The notes under the pieces: model-generated | The model's input: only the letters and a program-made list of their open reading frames with translations | Databases searched by the model: none | Told to the model about the DNA's origin: nothing | Program-made: the position numbers and the translations under genes | Assembly: GCF_003672135.1 (NCBI RefSeq) | Contig: NC_039517.1 | Coordinates: forward strand, 12,734,601-12,798,600 | From: Ooceraea biroi | Lineage: Eukaryota; Arthropoda; Insecta; Hymenoptera; Formicidae | Direction of reading: 5' to 3' | Length of the DNA: 64,000 nucleotides | Part shown: one piece after another, positions 31,976 to 42,027 of the stretch | How positions within the stretch are numbered: the first letter of the stretch is position 1 | Layout of the letters: each line of letters starts with the position of its first letter

Positions 31976-32322
31976 TGTTATATCCGGGTTGGCCACCCGG
32001 TATAACGCGAGCCGGTCAGCTGCCAATCAGCTGAGCGTCGTCGGATCGGTAATTGAGAAGAAGACGCACGTTGCCAAGGATAAGGATAACAGACAAAGAA
32101 AGAACGAGTCGAAGCCGAGCTGTGACGACAGATGGACGTGTCGCGAGCCACTCCGATTATTATTACGAATTGCTTCACATATTGTTCCACGAGCTCTCGA
32201 GCTCCTTAGAATAAAGTTTCCTGTTTCTTAAAACGCGAATATTATTTCTGCGAGCGCGCGAGTGATAGTGAGTGAGTGAGCGAAAGCGTGTGTGGAGCTG
32301 AGGCCGCCAGTAACACATAACA
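31976..32322. mobile_element. Solo LTR, 347 bp
   Basis: TGTTATATCCGGG...GTAACACATAACA (TG...CA, TGTTAT/ATAACA inverted ends) sits between sequences that are continuous in copy B (near 45525, GATATCATTACTTTTG). An AATAAAG signal is at 32211. The duplication is not clean (ATAT versus ATCA), probably mutated. Confidence 0.75.
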
Positions 32323-34345
32323 ATCATTACTTTTGTAGAGTTCTTTTTTGAACGAAAAACGTAGAGTTCTTTTTTTCTTAACGCGCGTATACTTGCGCTT
32401 TTTTTGTACCTTTTCTAAAAAGGTAATTTTCTTATGATTTTACACATTTTGTAGTGTAAAATATCTTATCCTTTTTTATAATATATGAGGAGATGAAAGT
32501 ACTGTCAGTCAAGTTTTTTAAAATTAGTAATCTGCACGTTCATGAAATATAAAGTTATATTAATAGTATTTATGCACACAAGTCAATACATATAAAGGGT
32601 GTCCACAAAGTCAGTTACCACCCCTCATATTTTGGAAACGGTTCAAATTACGAAAAATCGTGAAACACGTGTTCAATCGTTTCGAGGGGCTACTCTTTCA
32701 AGAATGTTGGGGCGGTTGCTCCCCTCAAGGGCAGCCCCAGGAGAACCCCAACTTTAAAATTTTAAGTGAAACCCCCCATAAAGTATTACATCGTTTGAAA
32801 GAGCATAAAAAGAGGACATTTTTACCGCAAGGCAGAGGTCGATACGTTTATCCGTTCGAAAGTTATTTGAGGTCAAACTTCAAAAAAAGCAAGTGTCAAA
32901 AACCGTTACTCCTATTTGGAAAATTTTAAAAGAATGTTCGAGATATGAAAATTTTCGTTTTTTTCAGTCCTTTCAATAAAAAATTCAGATTTGATCTTGC
33001 GGTTTTCTTTCAAGTCGGGGTTATACCGAAAATGATCCCCTGTAAGCACATTAAAAATGATTTGCAAAACTGAATGCAAACTGGAAAACTCGTCACTGAA
33101 AACTGAACTGTTACTAATAATAGACTGTATAAAATCAATGATTTAAGTTGTGTGTATCTAAACTGATGAAGTGAAAAATTGTACAATGCAACTAAATGCT
33201 AATAGTTCAGTATATCGTGTAATATTATTTACACTTTAAACTTCTAAAATATCACCATTGCGACGAGTTTTCGTGCTTTGCATTCAGTTTTGCAAATCAT
33301 TTTAATGTGCTCACAAGGGATCATTTTCGGTATAACCCCGACTTGAAAGAAAACCGCAAGATCAAATCTGAATTTTTTATTGAAAGGACTGAAAAAAACG
33401 AAAATTTTCATATCTCGAACGTTCTTTTAGGATTTTCCAAATAGGAGTAACGATTTTGTTGAAGTTTGACTTCAAATAACTTCCGAATGGATAAACGTAT
33501 CAACCTCTGCCTTGCGGCAAAATTTTCTTTTTTATGCCCTTTCAAACGATGTAATATTTTATGGGGGGTGTCATTTAAAATTTTAAAGTTGGGGTTCTCC
33601 TGTGGCCGCCCTTGAGGGGGGCAACCGCCCCAACAGTCTTGAAAGAGTAGCCCCTAGAAACGATCGAACACGTGTTTCACTATTTTTCGTAACTTTGAAC
33701 TGTTTCCAAGATATACACTCTAAAAATGGCTTCATCGTAAGTGTTTGAATTATACACATTTAAGCAGAAATAATATTTGACTTATCAAACGCAAGTGGAA
33801 AAGCGTTTAAGTTTCAAACACTTTTGTATCAAATATTGCTATATATATTTTAAAATTGTTTTGCTAAAATCAAACATGAGTCAAATTAAACAGATATATA
33901 CGTTTGAATTTTAAACGGGAACAAAATAAAACACAATTTGTGTTTGATTATTAGAAAGTCAAACAGATTTATATTTTAAACACTTTCTAATTACACACTT
34001 ATGAAACAAACACTTACAAACTTAAGCACTAAATTTTTACAAAATTTCAACAAACCAGATGGCGCTCGCGGCGCAGTTTCTCGCGAGCAAGAGTTGCCTA
34101 ACAAGGTATTTATTAAATCGCGATACACTGGGAATATCTGATAATATAATCTGATGGTCGGACTAACAAGGGGACACTACGGTCTGGGAAATTAAGTTTG
34201 GGATAAGACTTCGTGTGGTGGTAGTGTACCCTTAAGGTGTTAATATACTAAAATACTAGGGCGCACTATTCAGCCAATTTCGAGAAAAAAAAACGGTCCA
34301 AAGTTTTTAAGTACGTTACATACGAAAAAGTTATTCTTTTTTTTA

Positions 34346-34425
34346 ACTGCTCGAGCAGCTCAGGCGTTAGCGTGCTTGCTTCACGAACCCGAGGTTACGG
34401 GTTCGATTCTCGGCTGGTGCAACTT
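34346..34425 (+). other. tRNA-like unit (Ala-UGC type loop)
   Basis: Anticodon arm GCGTG-CTTGCTT-CACGA (anticodon TGC by position) and B box GGTTCGATTCT, followed by a T run, which would stop RNA polymerase III. The acceptor arm is not paired. An inverted copy is at 35322-35400. Confidence 0.5.
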
Positions 34426-35321
34426 TTTTTTATCCAAATAATTATTTTATGCAATTTAAATATTTATTTTCGAAAACAGATTTTTTCACGAAACTTTTTT
34501 AATTTAAAAAAATATAAAAATTCAAAACCACTCTCTGAAAATGTTGAAGTTACTAAAAATAGGCAATGAGAGCGCATGCAGTTAGTGTTGCGTAGAAAAC
34601 AATTTACGTGTATACTTGTTTACGTTATATTTCAAACAATTGTACGCATCCTCCAATTCCAATCCAATAACACCATGTAAGAATTTCCTTTTTTGTGAGC
34701 AAACGTCTTCTTCGATTTGAAATGATAAAAATGTAACGAATCATCATTTCAAATCGAAGAAGACGTTTGCTCATAAAAAAAGAAAATTCTTACATGGTGT
34801 TATTGGATTGGAATTGGAGGATGCGTACAATTGTTTGAAATATAACGTAAACAAGTATACACGTAAATTGTTTTCTACGCAACACTAACTGCGTGCGCTC
34901 TCATTGCCTATTTTTAGTAACATTTTTTATTTAATTTTAATGTCTTACATTACTTTTCGTTTATATTTTTATTCTGAAAGTATTATATGAACACAATATA
35001 TGACATATATGACATATCCATGCTTCTATGACAATTATCATTCTGGTTCCTGTACATCATTATAGTTTAAATATATGTAACAGCATTGATTATGAATATT
35101 ATTCCTGTGTTTTATTTCTTGGTCATTTGCATGAAATGAATTTTATATCTTCCTCCATACACAATATTCCGTAGAAAATACCACATAAATACTTTCAGAA
35201 TAAAAATATAAACGAAAAGTAATGTAAGACATTAAAATTAAATTAAAAAAGTTTCGTGAAAAAATCTGTTTTCGAAAATAAATATTTAAATTGCATGAAA
35301 TAATTATTTGGATAAAAAAAA

Positions 35322-35400
35322 GTTGCACCAGCCGAGAATCGAACCCGTAACCTCGGGTTCGTGAAGCAAGCACGCTAACGCTTGAGCTGCTCGAGCAGTT
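35322..35400 (-). other. tRNA-like unit, inverted copy
   Basis: The reverse complement of the unit at 34346-34425 with only a few changes, in the opposite arm of the palindrome. Confidence 0.5.
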
Positions 35401-35870
35401 GAAAAAAGAAATAACTTTTTTGTATGTAACGTTCTTGAAAACTTTGGACCGTTTTTTTTTCTCGAAATTGGCTGAATAGTGCGCCCTAGTATTTTAGTAT
35501 ATTAACACCTTAAGGGTACACTACCAGCACACGAAGTCTCATCCCAAACTTAATTTCCCAGACCGTAGTGTCCCCTTGTAAGATGCAGTAATCTCGCGCT
35601 CTAGGAACCAATTCATCCACTACGCGCCAACAAATTCGTTAGACTTAAAACATATAAACATTTGATTTGCAGGAAATTTCAATTAAATAGAAAATCAAAC
35701 ACCTTACGCGTGTAATATAATTAAACACCAACCACAAACCCAACACTTATAAATGTTTGAAATGTCAAACATTAATAAACATCTTGAAAACGGCAACGAA
35801 AGTATTTGAAATTTCAAACACTTATTATTTAGAGTGTAAGGGGTGGTAACTGACTTTGTGGACACCCTGT

Positions 35871-36310
35871 ATATTCAACAAAAAAGATCTCACCATCCCT
35901 GTCGTATTTTATTGGATATCCTATATATTATAATTTAAATGGGTCATCCTGCATATTATAATTTATTGAAAGAAAAAGATATTGACTTACAATTAGAAGG
36001 AAGTTACATAAAGAGAAAAGCGAATTAATATAGCCTAATAGATGAACAGATGGGGTGATTTTATTTTTAAAATTATATATTATAATTTGTATTTTATATT
36101 ACTTTATTATATTATATATTATTATATATAAATATTATATATAATAAAAATAAGATAAAATGGGACATCCTGTTTATTATAATTTATGAAAGAAAAAGAT
36201 ATTGACTGGTAAGGAAGTTAAAAGAGGAAAGCGAATTAATATAACCTAATGGATGGATGATTTTATTTTCTCATTTTATTTATCGGAATAAATAAATTTT
36301 AATAAAATAA
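35871..36310. repeat. Imperfect tandem duplication and AT tract
   Basis: The blocks 35935-36080 and 36160-36300 share CATCCTG, TTATAATTTAT, GAAAGAAAAAGATATTGACT and GCGAATTAATATA. A TATATTATA-rich tract lies between. Absent from copy B. Confidence 0.65.
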
Positions 36311-37401
36311 TATCATGTCAAAATTTTCTAGAATCACAAATACAAGTTTTTAAAATAACGCGATCAAGATAGGTATGCATCTGCTCGTATGCGCGATGCT
36401 ACCTAGAAATACTTTAAATAAAGACTTTCTTATAATAGTCGAGTGATGATGCGCTATATTACCTGCAGTCCGGAAATATTATGCGTTGATGTTGCCGCGT
36501 CGAAAACTGACGAGAAACTGCCATACAACCGCTCGACAAGTTTTCGAAAGAGTCACTTGTCGATATCGAAATGAGTGAAATGTCACTTGTGAGACAATTC
36601 CAACCAGAGAACCATACGGTAGTATTACAAGTAACCAGCTACTTTATTATTAGAATTTTATTTGGAACAATTATTACGTCGAACGACGATTAAAAATCAA
36701 AACGATCGTGTTTATTCATGATCGAAGCTATATCGCGAATTGAACTCAAGTCTCTACAATGCCTGATAAAAATCGCGATCGGGATAAATATGCATCTGCT
36801 CGTATGCGCGATGCTATCTAGAAATACATTTAAATAAAAACTAAAACAATCGAATTATTCATGATCAGAGCAATGTCGCGAGGTTTACTGCGATTAGCCG
36901 TTCGCGAAACTTTATTTGTTTAGAACTTTATTATTAAAATATTATTACAAAAGCATAAATTGTAAGTTGAAAAAAAAGATGTGTATGTGTGTGCGTGAGT
37001 GTGCGTGGGCGTGCGTGGGTGGATGTGTGTGGGTGTACGTGATGTATGTGGGTGTGTGCATGTACGTGCAAGAGACCGACTTCTGCTGCTGCCATCTAAG
37101 AATGAAAAAACGAACTGTAAAAACGACGTTTCTTAAATGTAAATTTCAAGATTTGGACTTTGCATTGCAATATCTCTACTCCTACGCCACCTACACGAAA
37201 ACTAAAAATAAAAACTAAACACTTTTATTATATAATGCAAACCCAAGCTATCCATTGAGCCTACTTAGAAGTTGATCGGATCAGCGGTTATTAAGATCCG
37301 ATAATCTACGGGTCTTCGAAATCGCCGCTTCGCGTAAAGATACACTGTCGGTCTCGCTTCGCGTACACTTGGCGCGAGACACTATCGTGTCTCTTGATTT
37401 A

Positions 37402-37640
37402 TTGTTAATTGTTACATTATTCGCTACTACCTGGCAGTAAGTATTACACTGGGTTTATTAGCAGTTATATGGAATTAATATTGACATTGTTGTTTAATTG
37501 TAGGAAGTTGCGTGTTGATGTAATTTCGCACCTGATGAGGACCAGAATTATGGTCGTAACGTAGTGCATTTATTTTCATTATTGCCAGTTAAGGCCAATA
37601 AAGTGATTTTATAGTATTAAAATACTTAGTTAAAAGTGAC
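37402..37640 (+). mobile_element. Penelope-like 3' fragment
   Basis: The reverse complement matches 29505-29745, including TGATGAGGACCAGAATTATG and the end ATAAAGTGATTTTATAGTAT. It abuts the right border of duplicated segment A. Confidence 0.8.
37528..37567 (+). ncRNA. Hammerhead ribozyme-like motif, second copy
   Basis: Identical core to 29574-29613 on the other strand: CTGATGAG, GACC/GGTC stem, GTAAC, GTA, and GCAC/GTGC closing stem. The same GUAAC deviation in both copies suggests a family feature or shared ancestry. Confidence 0.5.
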
Positions 37641-37789
37641 AAATTTTAAAGACATCTTAGAGTTTTCAAGTTTAAAGAAACACACCAGCTTCACAAAGCG
37701 ACCGACAAGCATCAAATATCATGAGGATGAACCATTTCATCCTCCCATTGTAATCCGTGATGCTTCGCCATCAGCCAGGATGCATAATG

Positions 37790-38320
37790 TTTCTTCGCCT
37801 TAGTCAGACTGTACCATGATCTGCAGGGTCCAAAAATATATAGAGAGAATATATCCCTCTCTGAGAGCGGTAAACTCCTTCACGACGAAGTTTCTGCCGA
37901 CGATAAAGCCCTGCAGGTCCACGAACGTCGGTACGGACATGACTGATTTTTATATCAACGCGTCAAGAGAACGACGTCGGTCCTTTCTTCATTGATGGCA
38001 AGTTAACTTCTAAAAAATACAGAACCATGCTTGAACGCGATATTGTGCAAGCAAATATGGCGCGTTGTTGGTGAAAATTTTAGTGATATCTACTGCAGAT
38101 ATTTCAGCAGGATGGAGCACCGGGCAAAAATATGGCCAAAGAGTACGAGAATGCTTAAATAAAGCATTTCCGAACAAATGGATAGAGAGAAGAGGATCCA
38201 TTGAATGGCCACCTCGATCTCCTGATCTTACACCACTAGATTATTTCTTTTGGGGTTACTTCAAAAGTAAAGTCCGTAGCACAAAACCTCGGAATTTAAA
38301 CGAACACGCCGAATAAATAA
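37790..38320 (+). pseudogene. Mariner-like transposase remnant
   Basis: Fragments in shifting frames match the C-terminal half of the 49285 family: GPFFIDGKLTSKKYRTMLER near 37980-38035, and NKAFPNKWIERRGSIEWPPR then SPDLTPLDYFFWGYFKSK near 38156-38275. The aspartate of the QHDG-type motif is not found. Heavily decayed and without clear terminal repeats. Confidence 0.75.
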
Positions 38321-38489
38321 CGAGGTATATATAATACCTTCTCACTTTTACAAAAACGCTATTTCCAGTTTTCATAATAGATTGGCGCATTAGCAGATAA
38401 CAATTTGAGCATTTATTATAATTGTAAATGCTCATGTACATACGCATGCGATAATGCGCATAAATAAAAACGTATGTGCGCGTAGAAAA

Positions 38490-38640
38490 CAACCCCCCCC
38501 CCCTCACACACCACGCACACACTCGCGCGCGCGCACACACATACAGAGAGAGACAGAAACTGAAAGATAGTGCAAGGAAAAGAAGAGGAAAAAGGAAAAA
38601 GAAGAAAGAAAAAAGAAAAAAGAAAGAGGACCATATACAA
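38490..38640. repeat. CA/CG and purine-rich simple repeats
   Basis: ACACAC/CGCGCG tract (38500-38545) followed by a GGAAAAAGAAGAAAGAAA purine tract. Overlapping open frames are compositional. Confidence 0.9.
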
Positions 38641-38699
38641 TCTTCTCAGCACCCTAATTATATTGTAAAAACAAAAGATCGCTTACTTTTTTTATAATC

Positions 38700-39560
38700 T
38701 CAGTCTATGCTACTCTGGCATTACTTGTTAATATTCTCGCACAATTTCTAACTAGTTATTACTTTACTGCTACGTTACCAGTACTTTATTCTTCTGACTA
38801 TTGGGGGGGTTGCGCTGCCCTTTTATATGGGCGGAATCAATCTAGTATAAGGAGAGGATTTGTTACTAATTTTTAGGGAATGGAGACACCTCTTAAGGTG
38901 ATTGACAGGTGGGAGCAAGAGATGGGTCTTAAAAATTAATCCTATTTGTTCATTGGCATCACAGACGCGGTCCCGGATAATCGCGGGCGACATCTTTTGT
39001 GATAAGCCGGTCGCGGGTACTGAGGTTCGCAGTTGTTGCAAGAGTATTTGTTCAAGGATCATCTTGTGGGCGCAGGTGGGTTTTTCCTTTATTTTATTTA
39101 AAATTGATAATCTCTTGTTGCAACCGTGCAAGACTTTCGGCCGTGCAAGACGCATGTGACACAAGACAAGGAGAAAAATATTAAAATATCTATAATATTT
39201 ATGTCTTACGAAAGCAAGGGATCGTGGAATCTGCTGGACGTAACAACAACTTAAATAATAATTTAAACTATTTTACGGAGGGTCTGAGAGTTCTCCCATA
39301 TTTTCTTTGAGTCTCTACCTTCAAGTAAGACTAGAATATTAGATTCAATAACTATGATGATCAATGATTAAATACTTGAGTTCCCTGTATCAGAATAGAA
39401 ATATACAGAACGAGATCCTGGATGAAAGATACACAATTTAGTTTTAGCTGTGGACAGTTCTAATCCTACATTGCGTAAGAATGTACATGTTTCTCTTATC
39501 GATTCCTCCAGGTAAAGAAGGGTAACCTGAATCGATCGATCACTAGTACACTAGGACATG
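38700..39560. other. Unassigned stretch downstream of Su(var)3-9
   Basis: A minus-strand open frame (38823-39164) shows no recognisable domain. A GC-richer patch (38950-39080) with GGTCCCGGATAATCGCGGG stands out but was not identified. Confidence 0.3.
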
Positions 39561-39569
39561 GTCTGTCCA

Positions 39570-39765
39570 CAAACTCTGATACGACTAATTAAAAAAAAAT
39601 TTCCTTTGGCTCATCTCTCTTAATAAATGGTTGCGTTATGAAATTTAACATTTCAGCTATGACCATCAACAATTACAAAGCACTAGCATGTCTGCGTTTT
39701 GATATTAAATGTGACAGTATCATATTATTGCTCAAAAAAATTATATTATAGTACAAAGAGCCAAT
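39570..39765. repeat. Fragment related to the 47810 mariner remnant
   Basis: TTCAGCTATGACCATCAACAAT, AGCACTAGCATGTCTGCGTT and ATGTGACAGTA parallel CCAGCTATAACCATCCAAAC, GTGTTGGCATGTCCGCGTCA and ATGTAACAGTA near 47905-47980. Confidence 0.5.
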
Positions 39766-39830
39766 TTTAAATTTTGTTTTAAGCTAGGCAAAAGGACTTT
39801 TCGACTCAGTTAAGTCCAAACTTTACGCCA

Positions 39831-39999
39831 TAAAGGCCTCTTCACACATATCCGTGACGTGTCAGTGCCGTATTTGCTCAGTTTTATACATACATGTTTT
39901 TATACTAGTATTTATACATGTCCGGCGTAGTAACATATGCGAATCGACACGGCACTGATATGGTACTAACACGTCACGGATATGTGTGAAGAGACCTTT
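39831..39999. repeat. ~170-bp MITE
   Basis: Ends AAAGGCCTCTTCACACATAT and the inverse AAAGGTCTCTTCACACATAT; TCCGTGACGTG is also mirrored. It ends about 190 bp 3' of the Su(var)3-9 stop codon. Confidence 0.85.
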
Positions 40000-40086
40000 A
40001 ACCGGCGGTAACAGAGTTATGAGACACCCTGTATATTATAAAAATGTAATTAAAAGAAACTTATAAATTTCATTAAATTATTAAAT

Positions 40087-40092
40087 TTTATT
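40087..40092 (-). promoter_or_regulatory. Polyadenylation signal AATAAA
   Basis: AATAAA on the minus strand about 100 bases beyond the Su(var)3-9 stop codon. Other AT-rich hexamers nearby could also serve. Confidence 0.45.
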
Positions 40093-40189
40093 AAATTATA
40101 AATACAAACTATACGCAAGATGTCTACCTGCATCATGGTAGTAGTGTAAAGCGTGTACATGTGTTACAGCGTAAGATGCTTAACATTGT

Positions 40190-42027
40190 TTAAAACAGAT
40201 ATCGCCGGCAAGTCGCGGCACCGCACTTGCACAGAGTCTTGTTTTTCGAGACATCTACATCGACATCAGCATTTATCTTGTCGAACGGCTGCTGCTGCAT
40301 CTTGTCATTGCCACGTTGCATCTGGGACGTATAATCAAAAGTGAGCTCTTCGTTTTGCTTGATATCTTTGATAGCAAAGAGCGCGAGATTCGGCAAGTTC
40401 GGATCCAGACAATTGATCCAAACCGCATAGACCGCAAGATTGGGATCACACGAGTGATTGATAAAGTGCGTCACGTTGCCATACATAGCAGCGTCCACGG
40501 TGTACGGACACTGACCATCAGTCTCGTTGTAATCGAGATCAAAAAGATACGTACGACCGGTCATATCGTATTGTCTATCGCGTCTCTCTGCTTCCTCGCT
40601 GCTGATAATCTCGCCCACATATTGGGCGACAAAGGTGCCTTTCTTGATGGCACGCAAGGTACGCACGCCCCAACCGCGACCGTTATCCGTGCGGAAGATA
40701 CACAACTGCATATCAGAACCGCGCTGCACCACGCGATTTGGGCACGTTAATATATCGCAGATGCAGCGCTTGTTACATTCGTAGATAGGCACACCGGGTG
40801 GTACGCGCATCCGGTAGGTTGACGTGTACGGCAACAATGTCGCGCCGTTCTGCGCGTAACAGCAACCGGACTTACCAGTCTCACAAACGTTTACGCATTC
40901 GCAGCCAATTGGTGGATCGTCCGGTATTGTGACACCCGTACCCGGCAGATAGTTGTCGATATAGTAAAAGTCCTGCGGCGCCCCCTCCAAATCCATTAGG
41001 TTCTCCACTCGTATTGTCGGCCGGCCTTTCGTGATACTGTTCATCTCGTTCTCCCACTCCTGCAGCGACTCGAGCTGGTCGCATCGCAGTTTCGCCAGCA
41101 ACATACACACGATTTGACGCTTGATTTTCACCTCCCGCGTTTTATGCGAGCTCTTGAGATAATGCCGGATCTCGCTATAAATATTGTCCACTTTGGTGCC
41201 GACGATGACGGATGCGTCGTCGATAGACATGCCCTTGTACCGTAACTCAGCTAAGAAACGCTCGACGTCGCATATTTCCGGGTAGAAATTGGTCTTTGCC
41301 TTGAACAGATCAATCAGCTTCTGCCGTTCCTCCTCGAATTCCCGCAACATGTCCTCGCAGTTGATGAGGTTGCACAGCGGCTCCCACGTGTTGTACCTCG
41401 AGTCCCAGTTCTTCCACTTGATCAGATAGAGCGGCTTGTTGTTCTGGACGTGTTTCTGTATGATTCTCTCCACTTCCCAGAGCTTCATTCGTTTGCGCGT
41501 GTGCTGCTCATCGGTCGATACCGTTTCTCTGCGATATTCGCCGTTGCGCATTACATCGTGTAACAGCACCCGCGCCTCTTTCAACTCCAATGCATTTCCA
41601 GGCTTCGTCAGGCCGTACTCTCGCACGGACAATCTACCATCGGACGACGATTCATAGTCCGACTGTCGGCCATCGCTACCCGTATCTCGCGTGTTGATTT
41701 CCTTGCGCATGCGAGAGCCGCTGTCGCCGCCGAGCGTCTCAAGTGCTTGCTGCGTGATCACTCTTCGCCGTACTCGCAAACGTGTTGAGGAAGAGGACAA
41801 CGATGATGACGATGACGACGAGAAATAGAGTGCCTTTATGTCCAGTCGTTGAGACATGTTATCGTTGTCGTGGTTCTCAGTGTTGAGGAGTCTGGGCCGC
41901 ATGGCGCATGACGCTATGTCAATACCTCTAGCAGCGGAGAGATGTCGTTTTTTGCAAACGATCGGCGTTCTGCTATCTACGTCACCAGCTATATCTGCCA
42001 ATTCGCCACTGTAACCATCCGCTGCAT
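40190..42027 (-). CDS. Su(var)3-9: Su(var)3-9 exon 4: chromodomain, pre-SET, SET, post-SET
   Basis: The acceptor TTATTCATTGCAG precedes 42027; the first two bases complete a codon split with exon 3. A run of serines is followed by KLWEVERIIQKHV...YLIKWKNWDSRYNTWEP (chromodomain, with aromatic cage residues W, W/Y and W) and then by pre-SET cysteines (GCECVNVC, GCCYA, ECNKRCICDILTCPNRVVQ). Next come the SET motifs GRGWGVRT, YVGEIIS, HFINHSCDPNL and EELTFDY, and the post-SET CKCGAATCRRYLF at the very C-terminus. All residues expected for AdoMet binding and catalysis appear present, so the enzyme should be active. The stop is TAA at 40190-40192. Confidence 0.96.

Larger units (their letters stand above)
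34167..35577. mobile_element. Nested palindrome carrying inverted tRNA-like units
   Basis: The outer arms 34167-34520 and 35215-35577 (AAGGGGACACTACGGTCTGG and its inverse) and an inner palindrome 34540-34920 centred near 34737 are clear. A 290-bp asymmetric stretch (34930-35215) separates the inner palindrome from the right arm. Each outer arm contains the tRNA-like unit described separately. Confidence 0.8.
33716..35836. mobile_element. TA-target element with CACTCTAAA ends
   Basis: The ends CACTCTAAAAATGG and the inverse of CACTCTAAATAATAAG are flanked by TA at 33714-33715 and 35837-35838. Dense GTTTGAA/TCAAACAC words fill both subterminal regions (33735-34010, 35640-35825). The middle is occupied by another palindrome (34167-35577). 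Non-coding. Confidence 0.8.
32595..35870. mobile_element. Foldback element (GGGTGTCCACAAAGTCAG family) with nested insert
   Basis: The left arm 32595-33235 and the right arm 33240-33715 plus 35837-35870 are inverted copies, ends (A)AAGGGTGTCCACAAAGTCAG and its inverse, in a TATA target. The right arm is interrupted by a TA-target element (33716-35836). Copy B retains only the left half (45803-46485). No gene. Confidence 0.85.
30595..37405. repeat. Duplicated segment, copy A
   Basis: From the TTCGGTTTAGCAGCGCCAAG block onward it matches copy B (44754-47805) in the same orientation, down to GTACACTTGGCGCGAGACAC near 37365. Copy A carries extra insertions absent from B: a pogo element, a solo LTR, and a TA-target element inside a shared foldback. 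Copy B instead has lost half of that foldback and gained another solo LTR. Confidence 0.85.

Noticed and set aside
38823..39164. 113-codon minus-strand frame as a small host gene
   Set aside because: No domain, no clear splice or start context, and an overlapping frame on the other strand is equally open.
40316..40750. 144-codon plus-strand frame opposite Su(var)3-9
   Set aside because: Antisense shadow of the SET-domain exon, no independent signal.
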